DNA from: an uncultured Collinsella sp.
Lineage (GTDB): Bacteria > Actinomycetota > Coriobacteriia > Coriobacteriales > Coriobacteriaceae
DNA length: 56,810 nucleotides
Direction: 5' to 3'
Assembly: GCA_958353395.1 (NCBI GenBank)
Contig: CATWSG010000013.1
Coordinates: forward strand, 1-56,810
Shown: one piece after another, positions 24,754 through 33,559 of the stretch
Numbering within the stretch: position 1 is the first letter of the stretch
How the letters are laid out: every line of letters begins with the position of its first letter
Position numbers and translations under genes: made by a program
The notes under the pieces: model-generated
The model's input: the letters and a program-made list of their open reading frames with translations, nothing else
Told to the model about the DNA's origin: nothing
The model's database searches: none

Positions 24754-25593
24754 TTATTCGCCCGGGTTGATATTCGCATAGAACTCGGCCCCGTCGTCCA
24801 GGCGCAGGATGCCCACGCGGCCGAACTCGGAGCCGGTGGCGGCGGCGCAGTCGATGTCGATGCGATCGGGCACACCAGCAGTGTCCTCGCCGCCCAAGCG
24901 CACGATCTGCCCGCGTCCCGATTCCTCATCGAGCCCCGCCAGACCACCGACCTCGCAATAGCGCCCAAGCGATACCGTGGGCGTGTGACCGCTCACCACG
25001 ACCGGGCCCTTGCCCTCGGCAGAAAGCAGCCCGGTCGACGCATCCCAATAGCCATGACGAATCCACAGCAGGTCATCGGACGACTGCACCGCGAGCATCT
25101 GCTGCAGCAGCTCGCGATCGGCACCCACCGCTCCAACGCCATCGGCACAATCGACGCCATGCTCAAGCAAAAACGCCCGCGCCGCCTCGGTCTCAATACC
25201 GGCATGTACCAGCAGATACGGGCGCTCCTCGGTCTCGACCACCGCGTAGAGCGGCAGCGCGGCCATCCATCGCACGAGCTCCTCGTATGCCTCAAATTCC
25301 ATGTCGTTGAGCTGCTCACGCGTCGTCCAGCCACCGTTGATATCCCAGGTCTCGGCATCAAGCGGATCTTGGCCAATGATGGCATCGAGCATGATCTGCT
25401 CGTGATTGCCCTTGAGCACGCGGGTGTTGGGCAGCGAGCGCACGAGCTTAATAACGCCGACCGGATCGGGCCCGCGATCGATCATGTCGCCCAGCACGTA
25501 AAGCGTGTCGTCGGACGTCAACGAGATCTTAGACAGGGCCTCGTCAAGCGCACGCACGTGCCCGTGAGCATCAGATGTCACATAGATCGCCAT
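24754..25593 (-). CDS. Metallophosphoesterase, PrpA/ApaH-like serine/threonine protein phosphatase family
   Basis: The 279-residue product has the calcineurin-like metal site: SDAHGH (D8, H10), GDMIDRGP (D36), GNHE (62-65), and later LLVHAG and SGHTPT histidines. This order matches bacterial PPP-type phosphatases and symmetrical diadenosine tetraphosphatases. The substrate may be phosphoprotein or a dinucleotide. A C-terminal region of about 50 residues ends with LRLDDGAEFYANINPGE. AAGGAG precedes the ATG. The gene is alone between an antiporter on the opposite strand and a repeat-rich region. Confidence 0.87.
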   Translation of the reverse strand: MAIYVTSDAHGHVRALDEALSKISLTSDDTLYVLGDMIDRGPDPVGVIKLVRSLPNTRVLKGNHEQIMLDAIIGQDPLDAETWDINGGWTTREQLNDMEFEAYEELVRWMAALPLYAVVETEERPYLLVHAGIETEAARAFLLEHGVDCADGVGAVGADRELLQQMLAVQSSDDLLWIRHGYWDASTGLLSAEGKGPVVVSGHTPTVSLGRYCEVGGLAGLDEESGRGQIVRLGGEDTAGVPDRIDIDCAAATGSEFGRVGILRLDDGAEFYANINPGE

Positions 25594-25846
25594 GGTACGC
25601 CTCTCCTTGCATTGCGGCCGAAGCCCGGCGCCGCAACTAAAACTTCAAGTTGAACTTAAACGTTACCCATTGTACTCCGTTGCAATAAAGCTGGAAAGGG
25701 TTTCCGAGCAGAGGCAAAGACGGCAGCCGTCTATGACGATATCGCGCATGCCCGCAATCCAACCCCATAAACCCACCATCTTTGGGTACAAATAACCGCA
25801 GACAACTGACCGTGCCACGCCAACCACCCAGGAGCGGACACTCCCT

Positions 25847-27448
25847 ATGAACCAGATTCTTCTCTTTATCGGCCTCGTCATTATTCTGTGCCTGACCATC
25901 AAACCCGTCGGCAAAAAGCTCCCCTTCCCCACCCTGCTCATCTTTATCGCGCTGGGCATGCTGTTGGGCGTCAACGGCCCGACGCATATCGACTTTAGCG
26001 ACTACGCACTCACCGAAACCGTCTGCAGCACGGCGCTGCTGTTCATCATGTTCTACGGCGGCTTTAACACCAATATCGACCGCGCCAAGCCCGTCGCCGC
26101 GCCGGCGGTGCTGCTGAGCACGCTCGGCGTCGTCATCACCGCAGGCATCACCGGCGTGTTCGCCCACTTTGTGCTGGGCTTCGACTGGATCGGCGGCCTG
26201 CTGTTGGGATCGGTCGTGGCGTCCACCGACGCGGCCAGCGTCTTTAGCGTTCTGCGCGAGCACAGCCTTTCGCTGAGGGGCGGCACCGACTCGCTGCTCG
26301 AGGTCGAATCGGGCTCCAACGACCCCGTCGCCTACATGCTCACCGCCGTGCTCGCCACACTCGCGGCCGGCGGCGACATCAACATTCCCGCACTGCTGGC
26401 CAAGCAGATTATCCTGGGCGCGGGCCTGGGCCTTGCCCTCGGCTGGGCGGCGGGCCGCCTGATTGAACGCGCACATGCAACGGCCGAAGGTGCGCAGACC
26501 ATCTTTTTGTTCGCCGTGGCCATCGTCGCCTACGCGCTGCCGAGCTACCTGGGCGGCAACGGATTTTTGGCCGTGTACCTGGCCGGCATTGTGCTGGGTG
26601 CGAGCGACATCACCGGCAAGGTCGAGATGGCGCACTTCTTCGATACCCTCACCGAGATGGCCGAGATGACGATCTTCTTCTTGCTCGGCCTGCTAGTAAC
26701 GCCCGCACGCCTGCCGCAGATGCTGCTGCCGGGCCTGGCGCTCATGGCGTTTATGCTCTTTGTGAGCCGCCCCATCGCCGTGGGAATGCTGTTGGCGCCC
26801 TTTAAGACGAGCCCCCGCCAGGTCGCGCTCGTAAGCTGGGCGGGCTTGCGCGGAGCAGCTTCGGTCGTCTTTAGTCTCTTTGCCGTGGTGGCCGGCGTTC
26901 CCGGCGGACACGACCTATTTGACCTGGTGTTTGTGATTGCCGTGTCGAGCATCGTGGTGCAGGGCTCGCTGCTGCCAGCGTTGGCGAAGAAGCTCGATAT
27001 GATCGATGCGACCGGCGACGTACGCCGTACCTTTAACGACTACCGCGACGAGGACGGCATGTCGTTTGTAAAGCTCAAGGTGGGCGCGGGCCATCCGTTT
27101 GCCGGACGCTCGCTCGCCGATATTGGTAGCGCAACGAACATGCTGGTGGTCTTGGTGCTGCGCGACGGCGCGCACCCGGTGCTGCCCAACGGCGATACCG
27201 TCATCGAGGAAGGCGATCTGCTGGTGATGGCCGCCCCGACGTTCGAAGAGCGTGCCGAAGTTACGCTGCGCGAGGTCACTGTGACGCCCCACGGTCGCCT
27301 GGCCGGCCAGCGTCTTCGCGATGTGCCGCAAGGCAAGCATCCCTTTATCGTCGTGATGCTCAAACGCGACGGCCAGACGATCATCCCCGACGGCAACACC
27401 CTAATATACGCCGGCGACGAAGCCGTCATCGCCACGCTGGCGTCGTAG
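25847..27448 (+). CDS. Cation/proton antiporter of the CPA1 family (NhaP2/CvrA type)
   Basis: A 533-residue membrane protein that probably exchanges K+ or Na+ for H+. Residues about 1-385 form 12-13 helices and include the functional motif GSVVASTDAASVFSVL and EVESGSNDPVAYMLT, which carry the conserved acidic residues of the CPA1 ion site. The cytoplasmic tail has two RCK_C (TrkA-C)-like domains, at roughly 400-465 (FVKLKVGAGHPFAGRSLADIG) and 470-533 (VTPHGRLAGQRLRDVP...GDEAVIATLAS). Such tails bind nucleotides or sense ions in K+/H+ antiporters. AGGAG lies somewhat far (about 12 nt) from the ATG. Ion specificity is inferred. Confidence 0.9.
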   Translation: MNQILLFIGLVIILCLTIKPVGKKLPFPTLLIFIALGMLLGVNGPTHIDFSDYALTETVCSTALLFIMFYGGFNTNIDRAKPVAAPAVLLSTLGVVITAGITGVFAHFVLGFDWIGGLLLGSVVASTDAASVFSVLREHSLSLRGGTDSLLEVESGSNDPVAYMLTAVLATLAAGGDINIPALLAKQIILGAGLGLALGWAAGRLIERAHATAEGAQTIFLFAVAIVAYALPSYLGGNGFLAVYLAGIVLGASDITGKVEMAHFFDTLTEMAEMTIFFLLGLLVTPARLPQMLLPGLALMAFMLFVSRPIAVGMLLAPFKTSPRQVALVSWAGLRGAASVVFSLFAVVAGVPGGHDLFDLVFVIAVSSIVVQGSLLPALAKKLDMIDATGDVRRTFNDYRDEDGMSFVKLKVGAGHPFAGRSLADIGSATNMLVVLVLRDGAHPVLPNGDTVIEEGDLLVMAAPTFEERAEVTLREVTVTPHGRLAGQRLRDVPQGKHPFIVVMLKRDGQTIIPDGNTLIYAGDEAVIATLAS

Positions 27449-27465
27449 TGACCAGGAGGTAGCTA

Positions 27466-27540
27466 ATTTGCGGCGAAGAGATCAAGCGCCTAGAGAACCT
27501 CATGCCTTCGCTCGCAGATTTGGATTTGCCTGAGGAGTAA
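27466..27540 (+). pseudogene. Short protein-like open segment without start, possible gene remnant
   Basis: Twenty-four sense codons before a TAA read ICGEEIKRLENLMPSLADLD..., which looks protein-like, but the frame opens just after a TAG and lacks a start with a ribosome site. It begins within AGCTAATTTGCGG, a short motif also found at 24462. It may be the tail of a decayed gene. Confidence 0.25.
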
Positions 27541-27675
27541 AGCACCCCTCCCCCATGTAACCATCCTGTAAATCATAGCGGCGCACTCGGGTTTTGCTGT
27601 GATGCGGTCGCGCCTGGCGCTCCACTGTGCTAAAGTATCCCGAACGTCCAAACGACTACAAGGGGGAACTAGAAG

Positions 27676-28800
27676 ATGGCACGTGTGCACAACTTCTCAG
27701 CTGGCCCGGCCGCGCTGCCTACAAGCGTGCTCGCCGAGATCGCCGACGAGATGATGGACTACCGCGGCTGCGGCATGTCCGTGCTCGAGATGAGTCATCG
27801 ATCTAGCATGTACCAGCAGATCATCGACGACGCCGAGGCAACTCTGCGTCGCCTGCTAAGCATCCCCGACAACTACCGCGTCCTGTTTTTGCAGGGCGGC
27901 GCCACGCTGCAGTTTGCGGGCATCCCCATGAACCTCATGCGCCGCGGCCGCGCCGGCTACATCGTGACCGGCAACTTTGCCAACAAGGCATACAAGGAGG
28001 CCGCCAAGTACGGCGAGGCCGTACTGCTCGCGAGCTCCGAGGACACCAATTTCGACCGCATACCCACCATGGCCGACATCAACGCGCGCATTGCCGCCGA
28101 GGCCGCAGGCGACGGGCTCGACTACGTCTACATCTGCCAGAACAACACCATCTTTGGCACCATGTACCACGAGCTGCCCAACTGCGGCGACGTACCGCTG
28201 GTCGCCGATGTCTCGAGCTGCTTTTTGTCGCAGCCGCTCAACGTTGAGCGCTACGGGCTCATTTACGCCGGCGCGCAAAAAAACGCCGGTGCCGCGGGCG
28301 TGACCGTGGTCATCGTGCGCGACGATCTCATCGCAGATGGCCCCGCCTTTGCGCAGACGCCGCAGTACATGGACCTTAAGACCCAGGCCGCCAAGGGCTC
28401 CATGCTCAACACGCCCAACACCTTTGGCATCTACGTGTGCGGCAAGGTATTCCGCTGGGTCGAGGAGACCGGCGGACTTGCCGCCATGGCCGAGCGCAAC
28501 TGGGCCAAGGCCAATCTGCTCTATGACCTGCTCGAGCAAAGTGAGCTGTTCCATGGCACCACGCAGGCCGACAGCCGCTCTATCGCCAACGTCACCTTCC
28601 GCACCGGCGACGCCGAGCTCGACGCGGCCTTTGTCGCAGGCGCGGCAGAGCACCAGATTCAAAATGTCAAGGGCCATCGCCTCGTCGGCGGCATGCGCGC
28701 CAGCGTCTACAACGCCGTAACCATGGAGGACGTGCAGGCACTGGCCACGTACATGAAGGACTTCGAAGCGCAGCACGGTTTGAGCCAGCGATCTAACTAG
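27676..28800 (+). CDS. serC: Phosphoserine aminotransferase
   Basis: A PLP-dependent class V aminotransferase making 3-phosphoserine from 3-phosphohydroxypyruvate and glutamate. The 374-residue product begins MARVHNFSAGPAALPTSVL, the typical SerC N-terminus. GGATLQF (74-80) binds the cofactor phosphate and YAGAQKNAG places the PLP lysine at K202. SSCFLSQPLNV and HRLVGGMRASVYNAV near the end are also conserved. AAGGGGG lies upstream of the ATG. It is followed 69 nt later by serA in the same direction, so serine synthesis is probably one operon. Confidence 0.97.
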   Translation: MARVHNFSAGPAALPTSVLAEIADEMMDYRGCGMSVLEMSHRSSMYQQIIDDAEATLRRLLSIPDNYRVLFLQGGATLQFAGIPMNLMRRGRAGYIVTGNFANKAYKEAAKYGEAVLLASSEDTNFDRIPTMADINARIAAEAAGDGLDYVYICQNNTIFGTMYHELPNCGDVPLVADVSSCFLSQPLNVERYGLIYAGAQKNAGAAGVTVVIVRDDLIADGPAFAQTPQYMDLKTQAAKGSMLNTPNTFGIYVCGKVFRWVEETGGLAAMAERNWAKANLLYDLLEQSELFHGTTQADSRSIANVTFRTGDAELDAAFVAGAAEHQIQNVKGHRLVGGMRASVYNAVTMEDVQALATYMKDFEAQHGLSQRSN

Positions 28801-28869
28801 CCCGCAGCACGCGGGCCGATCAGCCACTTCAAACCACTTGTTTTAAACAAACCAGCTAAGGAGTTTTTC

Positions 28870-30033
28870 ATGCGCAAGATTAAGACCATCGACGACATCA
28901 CCAAAGACGGCAAAGTCGAGTTTGGCGAAGGCTACGAATTTGTGAGCACCGCCGAAGAGGCCGACGCCATTCTGATGCGCTCAACCGACCTGCACGGCTA
29001 CGAGCTGCCCGAGGGAATCCGCGCCATCGCCCGCTGCGGCGCCGGCGTCAACAACATCCCCGTCGAAGAGTACGCCAAGAAGGGCGTCGTCGTCTTTAAC
29101 TCCCCCGGCGCCAATAGCAATGCCGTCAAGGAGCTCGTCCTAGGCATGCTGGTGCTCTCGAGCCGCGGCGTGGTGCAATCGATGAACTGGGTGCGCGACA
29201 ACGCCGACGACCCCGAGATTCAGGTCGATGCCGAGAAGGCCAAGAAGGCCTTTGTGGGCCGCGAGCTCAAGGGCAAGCGCATCGGCGTCATCGGCCTGGG
29301 CAACGTGGGCTCCAAGGTCGCCAACGCCTGCGTCGACCTGGGCATGGACGTTTACGGCTACGACCCGTTCATTTCCGTCGAGCACGCGTGGGTGCTGAGC
29401 CGCGAGGTGCAGCGTGTGGGCACGCTCGAGGATCTCTGCCGCGGCTGCGACTACCTCACCGTACACGTGCCCAGCAAGGCCGACACCATCGGCATGATCA
29501 GCACCGAGCAGATTAACCTGCTGGCACCCGACGCCGTGCTCATCAACTACGCGCGCGAGACCATCATCGACGAAGACGCCGTCGACGCCGCCCTGCGCGA
29601 GGGTAAGCTCAGCTGGTTTAGCTGCGACTTTGCCACGCCCAAGACCGTCAAGATGCCCAATACGTTTATCACCACGCACTCGGGCGCCGGCACCGGCGAA
29701 GCCGAGGCCAACTGCGCCGACATGGCCATCAGCGAGCTCAAGGATTACCTGGAGAACGGTAACATCGCGCACAGCGTCAACTACCCCGCCTGCAGCATGG
29801 GCAAGGCGCGCGCCGCGAGCCGCATTGCCTGTCTGCATGCCAACGTGCCCAACATGATCGGCCAGATCACGGCCATCCTGGCCAAGGACAACGCCAACGT
29901 GCAGCGCATGACCAACGAGTCCGCCGGCGAGAACGCCTACACCATGTTCGACACCGATGAGCACCTGAACAGCAGCACGATCGAGGCGCTTAAGCAGATT
30001 CCGTCGATGTATCGCGTGCGCGTAATCAAATAG
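28870..30033 (+). CDS. serA: D-3-phosphoglycerate dehydrogenase
   Basis: This is the first enzyme of serine synthesis, oxidising 3-phosphoglycerate with NAD+. The 387-residue product has a substrate domain, then the Rossmann fold with IGVIGLGNVGSKVANAC (about 138-154). The catalytic Arg lies in LINYARETIIDEDA and the His in TTHSGAGTGEAEANC, where the usual TPH is TTH. The C-terminus (about 320-387) is an ACT domain (VPNMIGQITAILAKDNANVQRM), which may bind serine. The length fits the short SerA type with a single ACT domain. The ATG follows AAGGAG. serC lies upstream; a terminator begins 63 nt after the stop. Confidence 0.95.
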   Translation: MRKIKTIDDITKDGKVEFGEGYEFVSTAEEADAILMRSTDLHGYELPEGIRAIARCGAGVNNIPVEEYAKKGVVVFNSPGANSNAVKELVLGMLVLSSRGVVQSMNWVRDNADDPEIQVDAEKAKKAFVGRELKGKRIGVIGLGNVGSKVANACVDLGMDVYGYDPFISVEHAWVLSREVQRVGTLEDLCRGCDYLTVHVPSKADTIGMISTEQINLLAPDAVLINYARETIIDEDAVDAALREGKLSWFSCDFATPKTVKMPNTFITTHSGAGTGEAEANCADMAISELKDYLENGNIAHSVNYPACSMGKARAASRIACLHANVPNMIGQITAILAKDNANVQRMTNESAGENAYTMFDTDEHLNSSTIEALKQIPSMYRVRVIK

Positions 30034-30095
30034 CGCCGGCTGATCTGACAGGCAGTTCCCCATGTGGCCTGCCCGTCACTGACATTGAATGCCCG

Positions 30096-30130
30096 CGGGG
30101 CGCCTTTCGCACGAGAGGCGCCCCGTTTTT
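30096..30130 (+). terminator. Rho-independent terminator of the serC-serA operon
   Basis: CGGGGCGCCT (30096-30105) pairs perfectly with AGGCGCCCCG (30116-30125) and TTTTT follows. Confidence 0.92.
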
Positions 30131-30208
30131 GTGAGCGCTCCATTAAATGCACCGAGCCGCTTCTTGGCATACAATCTGTATGTTGACCTAACTATCTGTG
30201 AGGTGCCT

Positions 30209-31429
30209 ATGGTTGATACAGATTTTGCTTGGCGGCTTACGCAAGGACTCGTGCGGATCGACAGCTCAGACCCGGGTGCGTATGAGGACGAGATTGAGCG
30301 CTATATCAAAGCGTTGGTTGAGGAACGGTTGGCGCAGCTGAGCCATCCGGTACTCCATGCCGTGCAGGTTGAGGAACTCGAGGTGCTGCCCGGGCGCCGC
30401 AACCTTATGGTCACCGTGCCGGGACTGAGCGACGAGCCACGACTCGTCTATATCTGCCATATGGATACCGTTACGCTGGGCGATGGCTGGGACGCGGACA
30501 TTCCGCCGCTCGGGACGGTTGTGCGCGACGGCAAGCTCTATGGCCGCGGTGCCTGCGATATGAAGGGTGGCCTGGCCTGCGCCATTGCCGCACTGGTCCA
30601 TACGCTCGAGCGCGTGGCGACGGATGGCGCGCTGCCCCGCCGCGGCTTTTCGCTCATCTGCTCGGTCGACGAGGAAGACTTTATGCGAGGCTCCGAGGCA
30701 GCCATCGATGCCGGCTGGGTCGGTTCGCGCGAATGGGTGCTGGATACCGAGCCCACCGACGGACAGATTCAAGTGGCGCACAAGGGGCGTACGTGGTTCG
30801 AGATTGAAATGGCTGGCGTGACAGCGCATGCGAGCCAGCCCTGGAAGGGCGCGGATGCCGTCGCCGCCATGGCCGAGGTCGTGTGCTCGCTTCGCCGCGC
30901 ATTTGCGGCGCTGCCCGTGCATAATGAGCTGGGGCCTTCGACCATCACGTTTGGCCAAATCGAGGGCGGATATCGCCCCTACGTCGTACCCGACCGCGCC
31001 AAAGTCTGGGTCGACATGCGCCTGACCCCGCCGACCGATACGGCCGCCGCGACGCGCATGGTAGAGCAGGCCATCGCCGTCGCCGAAGCCGCCGTTCCCG
31101 GTTGCCATGGCAGCTACACCGTGACGGGCGACCGCCCCGCCATCGAGCGCGACCCGAACTCTCCCCTTCTAGCAGCGCTCAAGCGTGCCGCCGATGACGT
31201 GACGGACGCGGACACGACCGTCGGCTTCTTTACCGGCTACACCGACACCGCCGTCATTGCCGGCAAGACAGGTAACCGCAATTGCATGAGCTACGGTCCC
31301 GGGTCGCTCGCGCTCGCGCACAAGCCCAACGAATATGTGCCCCACGCCGATATCGTTCGTTGTCAGCAGGTGCTAATCGCGCTCGCCGATAACGTGCTCT
31401 GGGACGCGAGCGGCCAGGTTGGGGCATAA
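30209..31429 (+). CDS. M20 family metallopeptidase (ArgE/DapE/CPG2-like)
   Basis: A 406-residue di-zinc peptidase or deacylase. The metal and catalytic motifs are ICHMDTVTLGDGW (His, Asp), GRGACDMKGGLA (bridging Asp) and CSVDEEDF (catalytic Glu pair). GVTAHASQPWKGADAV marks the lid and dimerisation domain with its catalytic His. MSYGPGSLALAHKPNEYVP near the end supplies the last metal His. The start is the ATG at 30209 (MVDTDFAWRL) after GAGG. The longer open frame would overlap the serA terminator. The substrate is not evident: acetylornithine deacetylase, succinyl-diaminopimelate desuccinylase or a dipeptidase are all possible. Confidence 0.88.
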   Translation: MVDTDFAWRLTQGLVRIDSSDPGAYEDEIERYIKALVEERLAQLSHPVLHAVQVEELEVLPGRRNLMVTVPGLSDEPRLVYICHMDTVTLGDGWDADIPPLGTVVRDGKLYGRGACDMKGGLACAIAALVHTLERVATDGALPRRGFSLICSVDEEDFMRGSEAAIDAGWVGSREWVLDTEPTDGQIQVAHKGRTWFEIEMAGVTAHASQPWKGADAVAAMAEVVCSLRRAFAALPVHNELGPSTITFGQIEGGYRPYVVPDRAKVWVDMRLTPPTDTAAATRMVEQAIAVAEAAVPGCHGSYTVTGDRPAIERDPNSPLLAALKRAADDVTDADTTVGFFTGYTDTAVIAGKTGNRNCMSYGPGSLALAHKPNEYVPHADIVRCQQVLIALADNVLWDASGQVGA

Positions 31430-31468
31430 TAAGCCGCGAACAAACCGACTCGTGCGTTAGGACCGCCC

Positions 31469-32152
31469 ATGAAAGCACTTCCGTTTCCCTGCATCCGCCC
31501 GGCTCAGGACCGCGTGCTCGAGGCGCTGCCTGCAATGGACAGCATCATGAGCGGCAACGATGCTCTGCGCGGAGCCATTGCCGATGGTCTGATGCTCAAG
31601 GACCCGGGTGCGGCGTATTACGTGTACGAATGCTCGGGCGAGCCGGGACGTGTGACGGGTGTCGTGGCGATCTGCCCGACGAGTGTACTTGCGGGCGGCA
31701 AGGGCGATGCCAGCGCCGACGTGGCCGCCGCCGCGCGCGCGATCGCCGAGCTCAAGGTGCAGCCGCGCCCCGTGTCGCTCGCCTACGAGGCGTCGCCCGT
31801 CATGGACATCATCCTGGGCGCTGCCAAAGAGGGCGCCTCGCTCTACGCCGTCACCGACCCCGCGGGTATTACGCACCGCGTGTGGGAGGTCAAGCGCGAG
31901 GACGCCGTCGGCGCCATCCGTGCCATGCTCGACCAGGCGCCGGAGCCGGCACTGGCCGACGACCCTGCCTACGCTGCCGCACTAGTCGAGGCATCACAGC
32001 TCCTGGCCGATGAGGCCCGTTCCGCCGGAACGTACACCGGCAAGGAGCCGTTCAACTTTACCGTTGCCGTGCTCTTCCCCGCTGCGCAGGCCAGCGGCGG
32101 CGCACCGCAGGTTCCGACGGGTCTGCTCACGCACCAAGTCGCGCGGTTCTAG
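31469..32152 (+). CDS. Short DUF1015-like protein of unknown function
   Basis: The 227-residue product begins MKALPFPCIRPAQDRVLEALP, which resembles the N-terminus of DUF1015 proteins (Pro-rich opening, then an RPA...ALP segment). GAAYYVYECSG and TGVVAICPTS continue that pattern. Full DUF1015 proteins run to about 400 residues, so this is a short form. In many clostridia DUF1015 genes lie beside serC and serA, and the same neighbourhood here strengthens the assignment. TAGGA lies upstream of the ATG. The molecular function is unknown; a tie to serine metabolism is inference from context. A strong terminator follows 45 nt after the stop. Confidence 0.6.
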   Translation: MKALPFPCIRPAQDRVLEALPAMDSIMSGNDALRGAIADGLMLKDPGAAYYVYECSGEPGRVTGVVAICPTSVLAGGKGDASADVAAAARAIAELKVQPRPVSLAYEASPVMDIILGAAKEGASLYAVTDPAGITHRVWEVKREDAVGAIRAMLDQAPEPALADDPAYAAALVEASQLLADEARSAGTYTGKEPFNFTVAVLFPAAQASGGAPQVPTGLLTHQVARF

Positions 32153-32197
32153 CAAGACCAGACCGCGCAGCACAAAAATCGGCAGCTCAACAAACAG

Positions 32198-32238
32198 GGG
32201 GCGGAGATGCAGCAGGTACATGCATCTCCGCCCCTTTT
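32198..32238 (+). terminator. Rho-independent terminator after the DUF1015-like gene
   Basis: GGGGCGGAGATGCA (32198-32211) pairs perfectly with TGCATCTCCGCCCC (32221-32234) over 14 bp, then TTTT. Confidence 0.92.
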
Positions 32239-32281
32239 GCGTCGAGAAGTTATGCCAGCGACCCGTGCCGCCACGCTCGCG

Positions 32282-32917
32282 TTATCCCCGTTGCGGGCCT
32301 GCTGCCGCCACAAGTGGTTCAAGCCCCAGCTCGCGCGCGTAATCCTCCTGCGTAAAGACTTCGACAAGTTCAAACGTATCGGCCGTATCGTCAAACGCAA
32401 AATGCAGCACTGAGCAGTTGCCCGGCACGCGTTCGCGCTCGTCTGCCGCCGCGCCCCGCACGTGGTCCAAAAACTCCTTGATAGCCGAGCCATGGCTCAC
32501 CGCGAGCACGCACTCGTGGTCCGGACGTCGCATAAGATCGGTTATCGTCGCCGCCATGCGCTCGCGCACCTGCATCTGGCTCTCGCCGCCAAACTGACGA
32601 TAGAAATCTCGCCACGGGCGCTCGGGCATAAGCATCACGCGCTCGGCCTCAAAGTCGCCAAAGAACCACTCACGCAGACCGTCCAGGCGCTCGTACGCCA
32701 AGCCCGGCCACAGGTTGGCGATAGTCTGCTCGGTGCGATGAAGCGTGGAGGTGTAGGCATGATCGGGCTCAATGCCGCACGCACGTAAAAACATGCCGGC
32801 GCGCGCCGCCTGGTCGCAACCCAACTGCGTAAGCGGCGAGTCACTCCACCCCTGAATGATACGCTTGAGGTTGAATATCGTCTGTCCATGACGGACCAGA
32901 TACAGATCTTTATTCAT
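32282..32917 (-). CDS. Histidine phosphatase family protein (phosphoglycerate-mutase-like), copy 1
   Basis: The 211-residue product begins MNKDLYLVRHGQTIFN, with the RHG phosphohistidine loop at residues 9-11. TSTLHRTEQTIANL is the second conserved segment and LAVSHGSAIKEF carries the second catalytic His. Such enzymes are cofactor-independent phosphatases or mutases; the substrate here is unknown. AAAGGA precedes the chosen ATG. It lies 17 nt downstream of a paralogous gene in the same direction, so both are probably translated from one message. Both share the FGGESEVQ/ESQMQ-type segment and a C-terminal HF(A/G)(F/Y) strand. Confidence 0.88.
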   Translation of the reverse strand: MNKDLYLVRHGQTIFNLKRIIQGWSDSPLTQLGCDQAARAGMFLRACGIEPDHAYTSTLHRTEQTIANLWPGLAYERLDGLREWFFGDFEAERVMLMPERPWRDFYRQFGGESQMQVRERMAATITDLMRRPDHECVLAVSHGSAIKEFLDHVRGAAADERERVPGNCSVLHFAFDDTADTFELVEVFTQEDYARELGLEPLVAAAGPQRG

Positions 32918-32934
32918 AGGGGTCCTTTCGTTCG

Positions 32935-33477
32935 TTACCAATCAAGGAGCGAAAACGCCCCGTCGCAATAGCCAAAATGAAGCACGGCTCCGTTGTCGGG
33001 TAGCTCTCCCCTGCCAGTCACATACTCAAGAAACTCCTGGCAGGCTGAGCCGTGGGAAACCGCCAGCACGCAGTCGTGCTGCGGCCTGGCCATGATGCGC
33101 GACAGCACCGCGACCATACGCGACTGGAGCTGCACTTCAGACTCGCCACCAAAGGCCACCGGATAATCACCCCAGGGCTGCGGCGGCATATCGCGATTTG
33201 ATGTGCCCTCCAGCGAGCCCAAATGCCACTCGCGTAGGTCATCGACCAGCTCTATCGAGCAGCCCTCGCCAGCAATTAGCTCAGCCGTACGCCGCGCCCG
33301 GCCCAACGGGGAGGAATACACACGGTCAAAGGTCACGCCACGCGCCTCAAACGCCGCGCGCGTCGCCAGCGCCTGCTCGCGCCCGCGCGCCGTAAGCGGC
33401 GAATCGTGCCCACCCTGCAAAATGTTCTGCACGTTGAGCTCAGTCTGCCCATGCCGCACCAAATACAAATCTGCCAC
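32935..33477 (-). CDS. Histidine phosphatase family protein, copy 2
   Basis: The 180-residue product begins MADLYLVRHGQTELN at a GTG start with AGGAGG upstream. SSPLGRARRTAELI, DDLREWHLGSLEG and LAVSHGSACQEFLEYV are the phosphoglycerate-mutase-like core motifs, with catalytic His residues at the RHG and SHGS sites. It is about 30 residues shorter than its downstream neighbour, and both most likely arose by tandem duplication. The substrate is unknown. It is the first gene of a two-gene unit. Confidence 0.88.
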   Translation of the reverse strand: MADLYLVRHGQTELNVQNILQGGHDSPLTARGREQALATRAAFEARGVTFDRVYSSPLGRARRTAELIAGEGCSIELVDDLREWHLGSLEGTSNRDMPPQPWGDYPVAFGGESEVQLQSRMVAVLSRIMARPQHDCVLAVSHGSACQEFLEYVTGRGELPDNGAVLHFGYCDGAFSLLDW

Positions 33478-33492
33478 ACGCCCTCCTCTCGC

Positions 33493-33530
33493 ACCACCGC
33501 AAAGGGGACAGGTACCTTTGTGGTGGTTTA
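33493..33530. repeat. Dispersed palindromic repeat, family A; terminator of the nitroreductase gene
   Basis: The left arm has the variant ACCACCGCAAAGG and the loop reads GGACAGGTA. It ends 30 nt beyond the nitroreductase stop codon on the minus strand. Confidence 0.8.
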
Positions 33531-33559
33531 CCGCCGGATCACACCGCGGTGACGCTCAA

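Noticed and set aside
30089..30208. Upstream extension of the M20 peptidase frame
   Set aside because: It overlaps the serA terminator, and the family alignment starts at the ATG at 30209.
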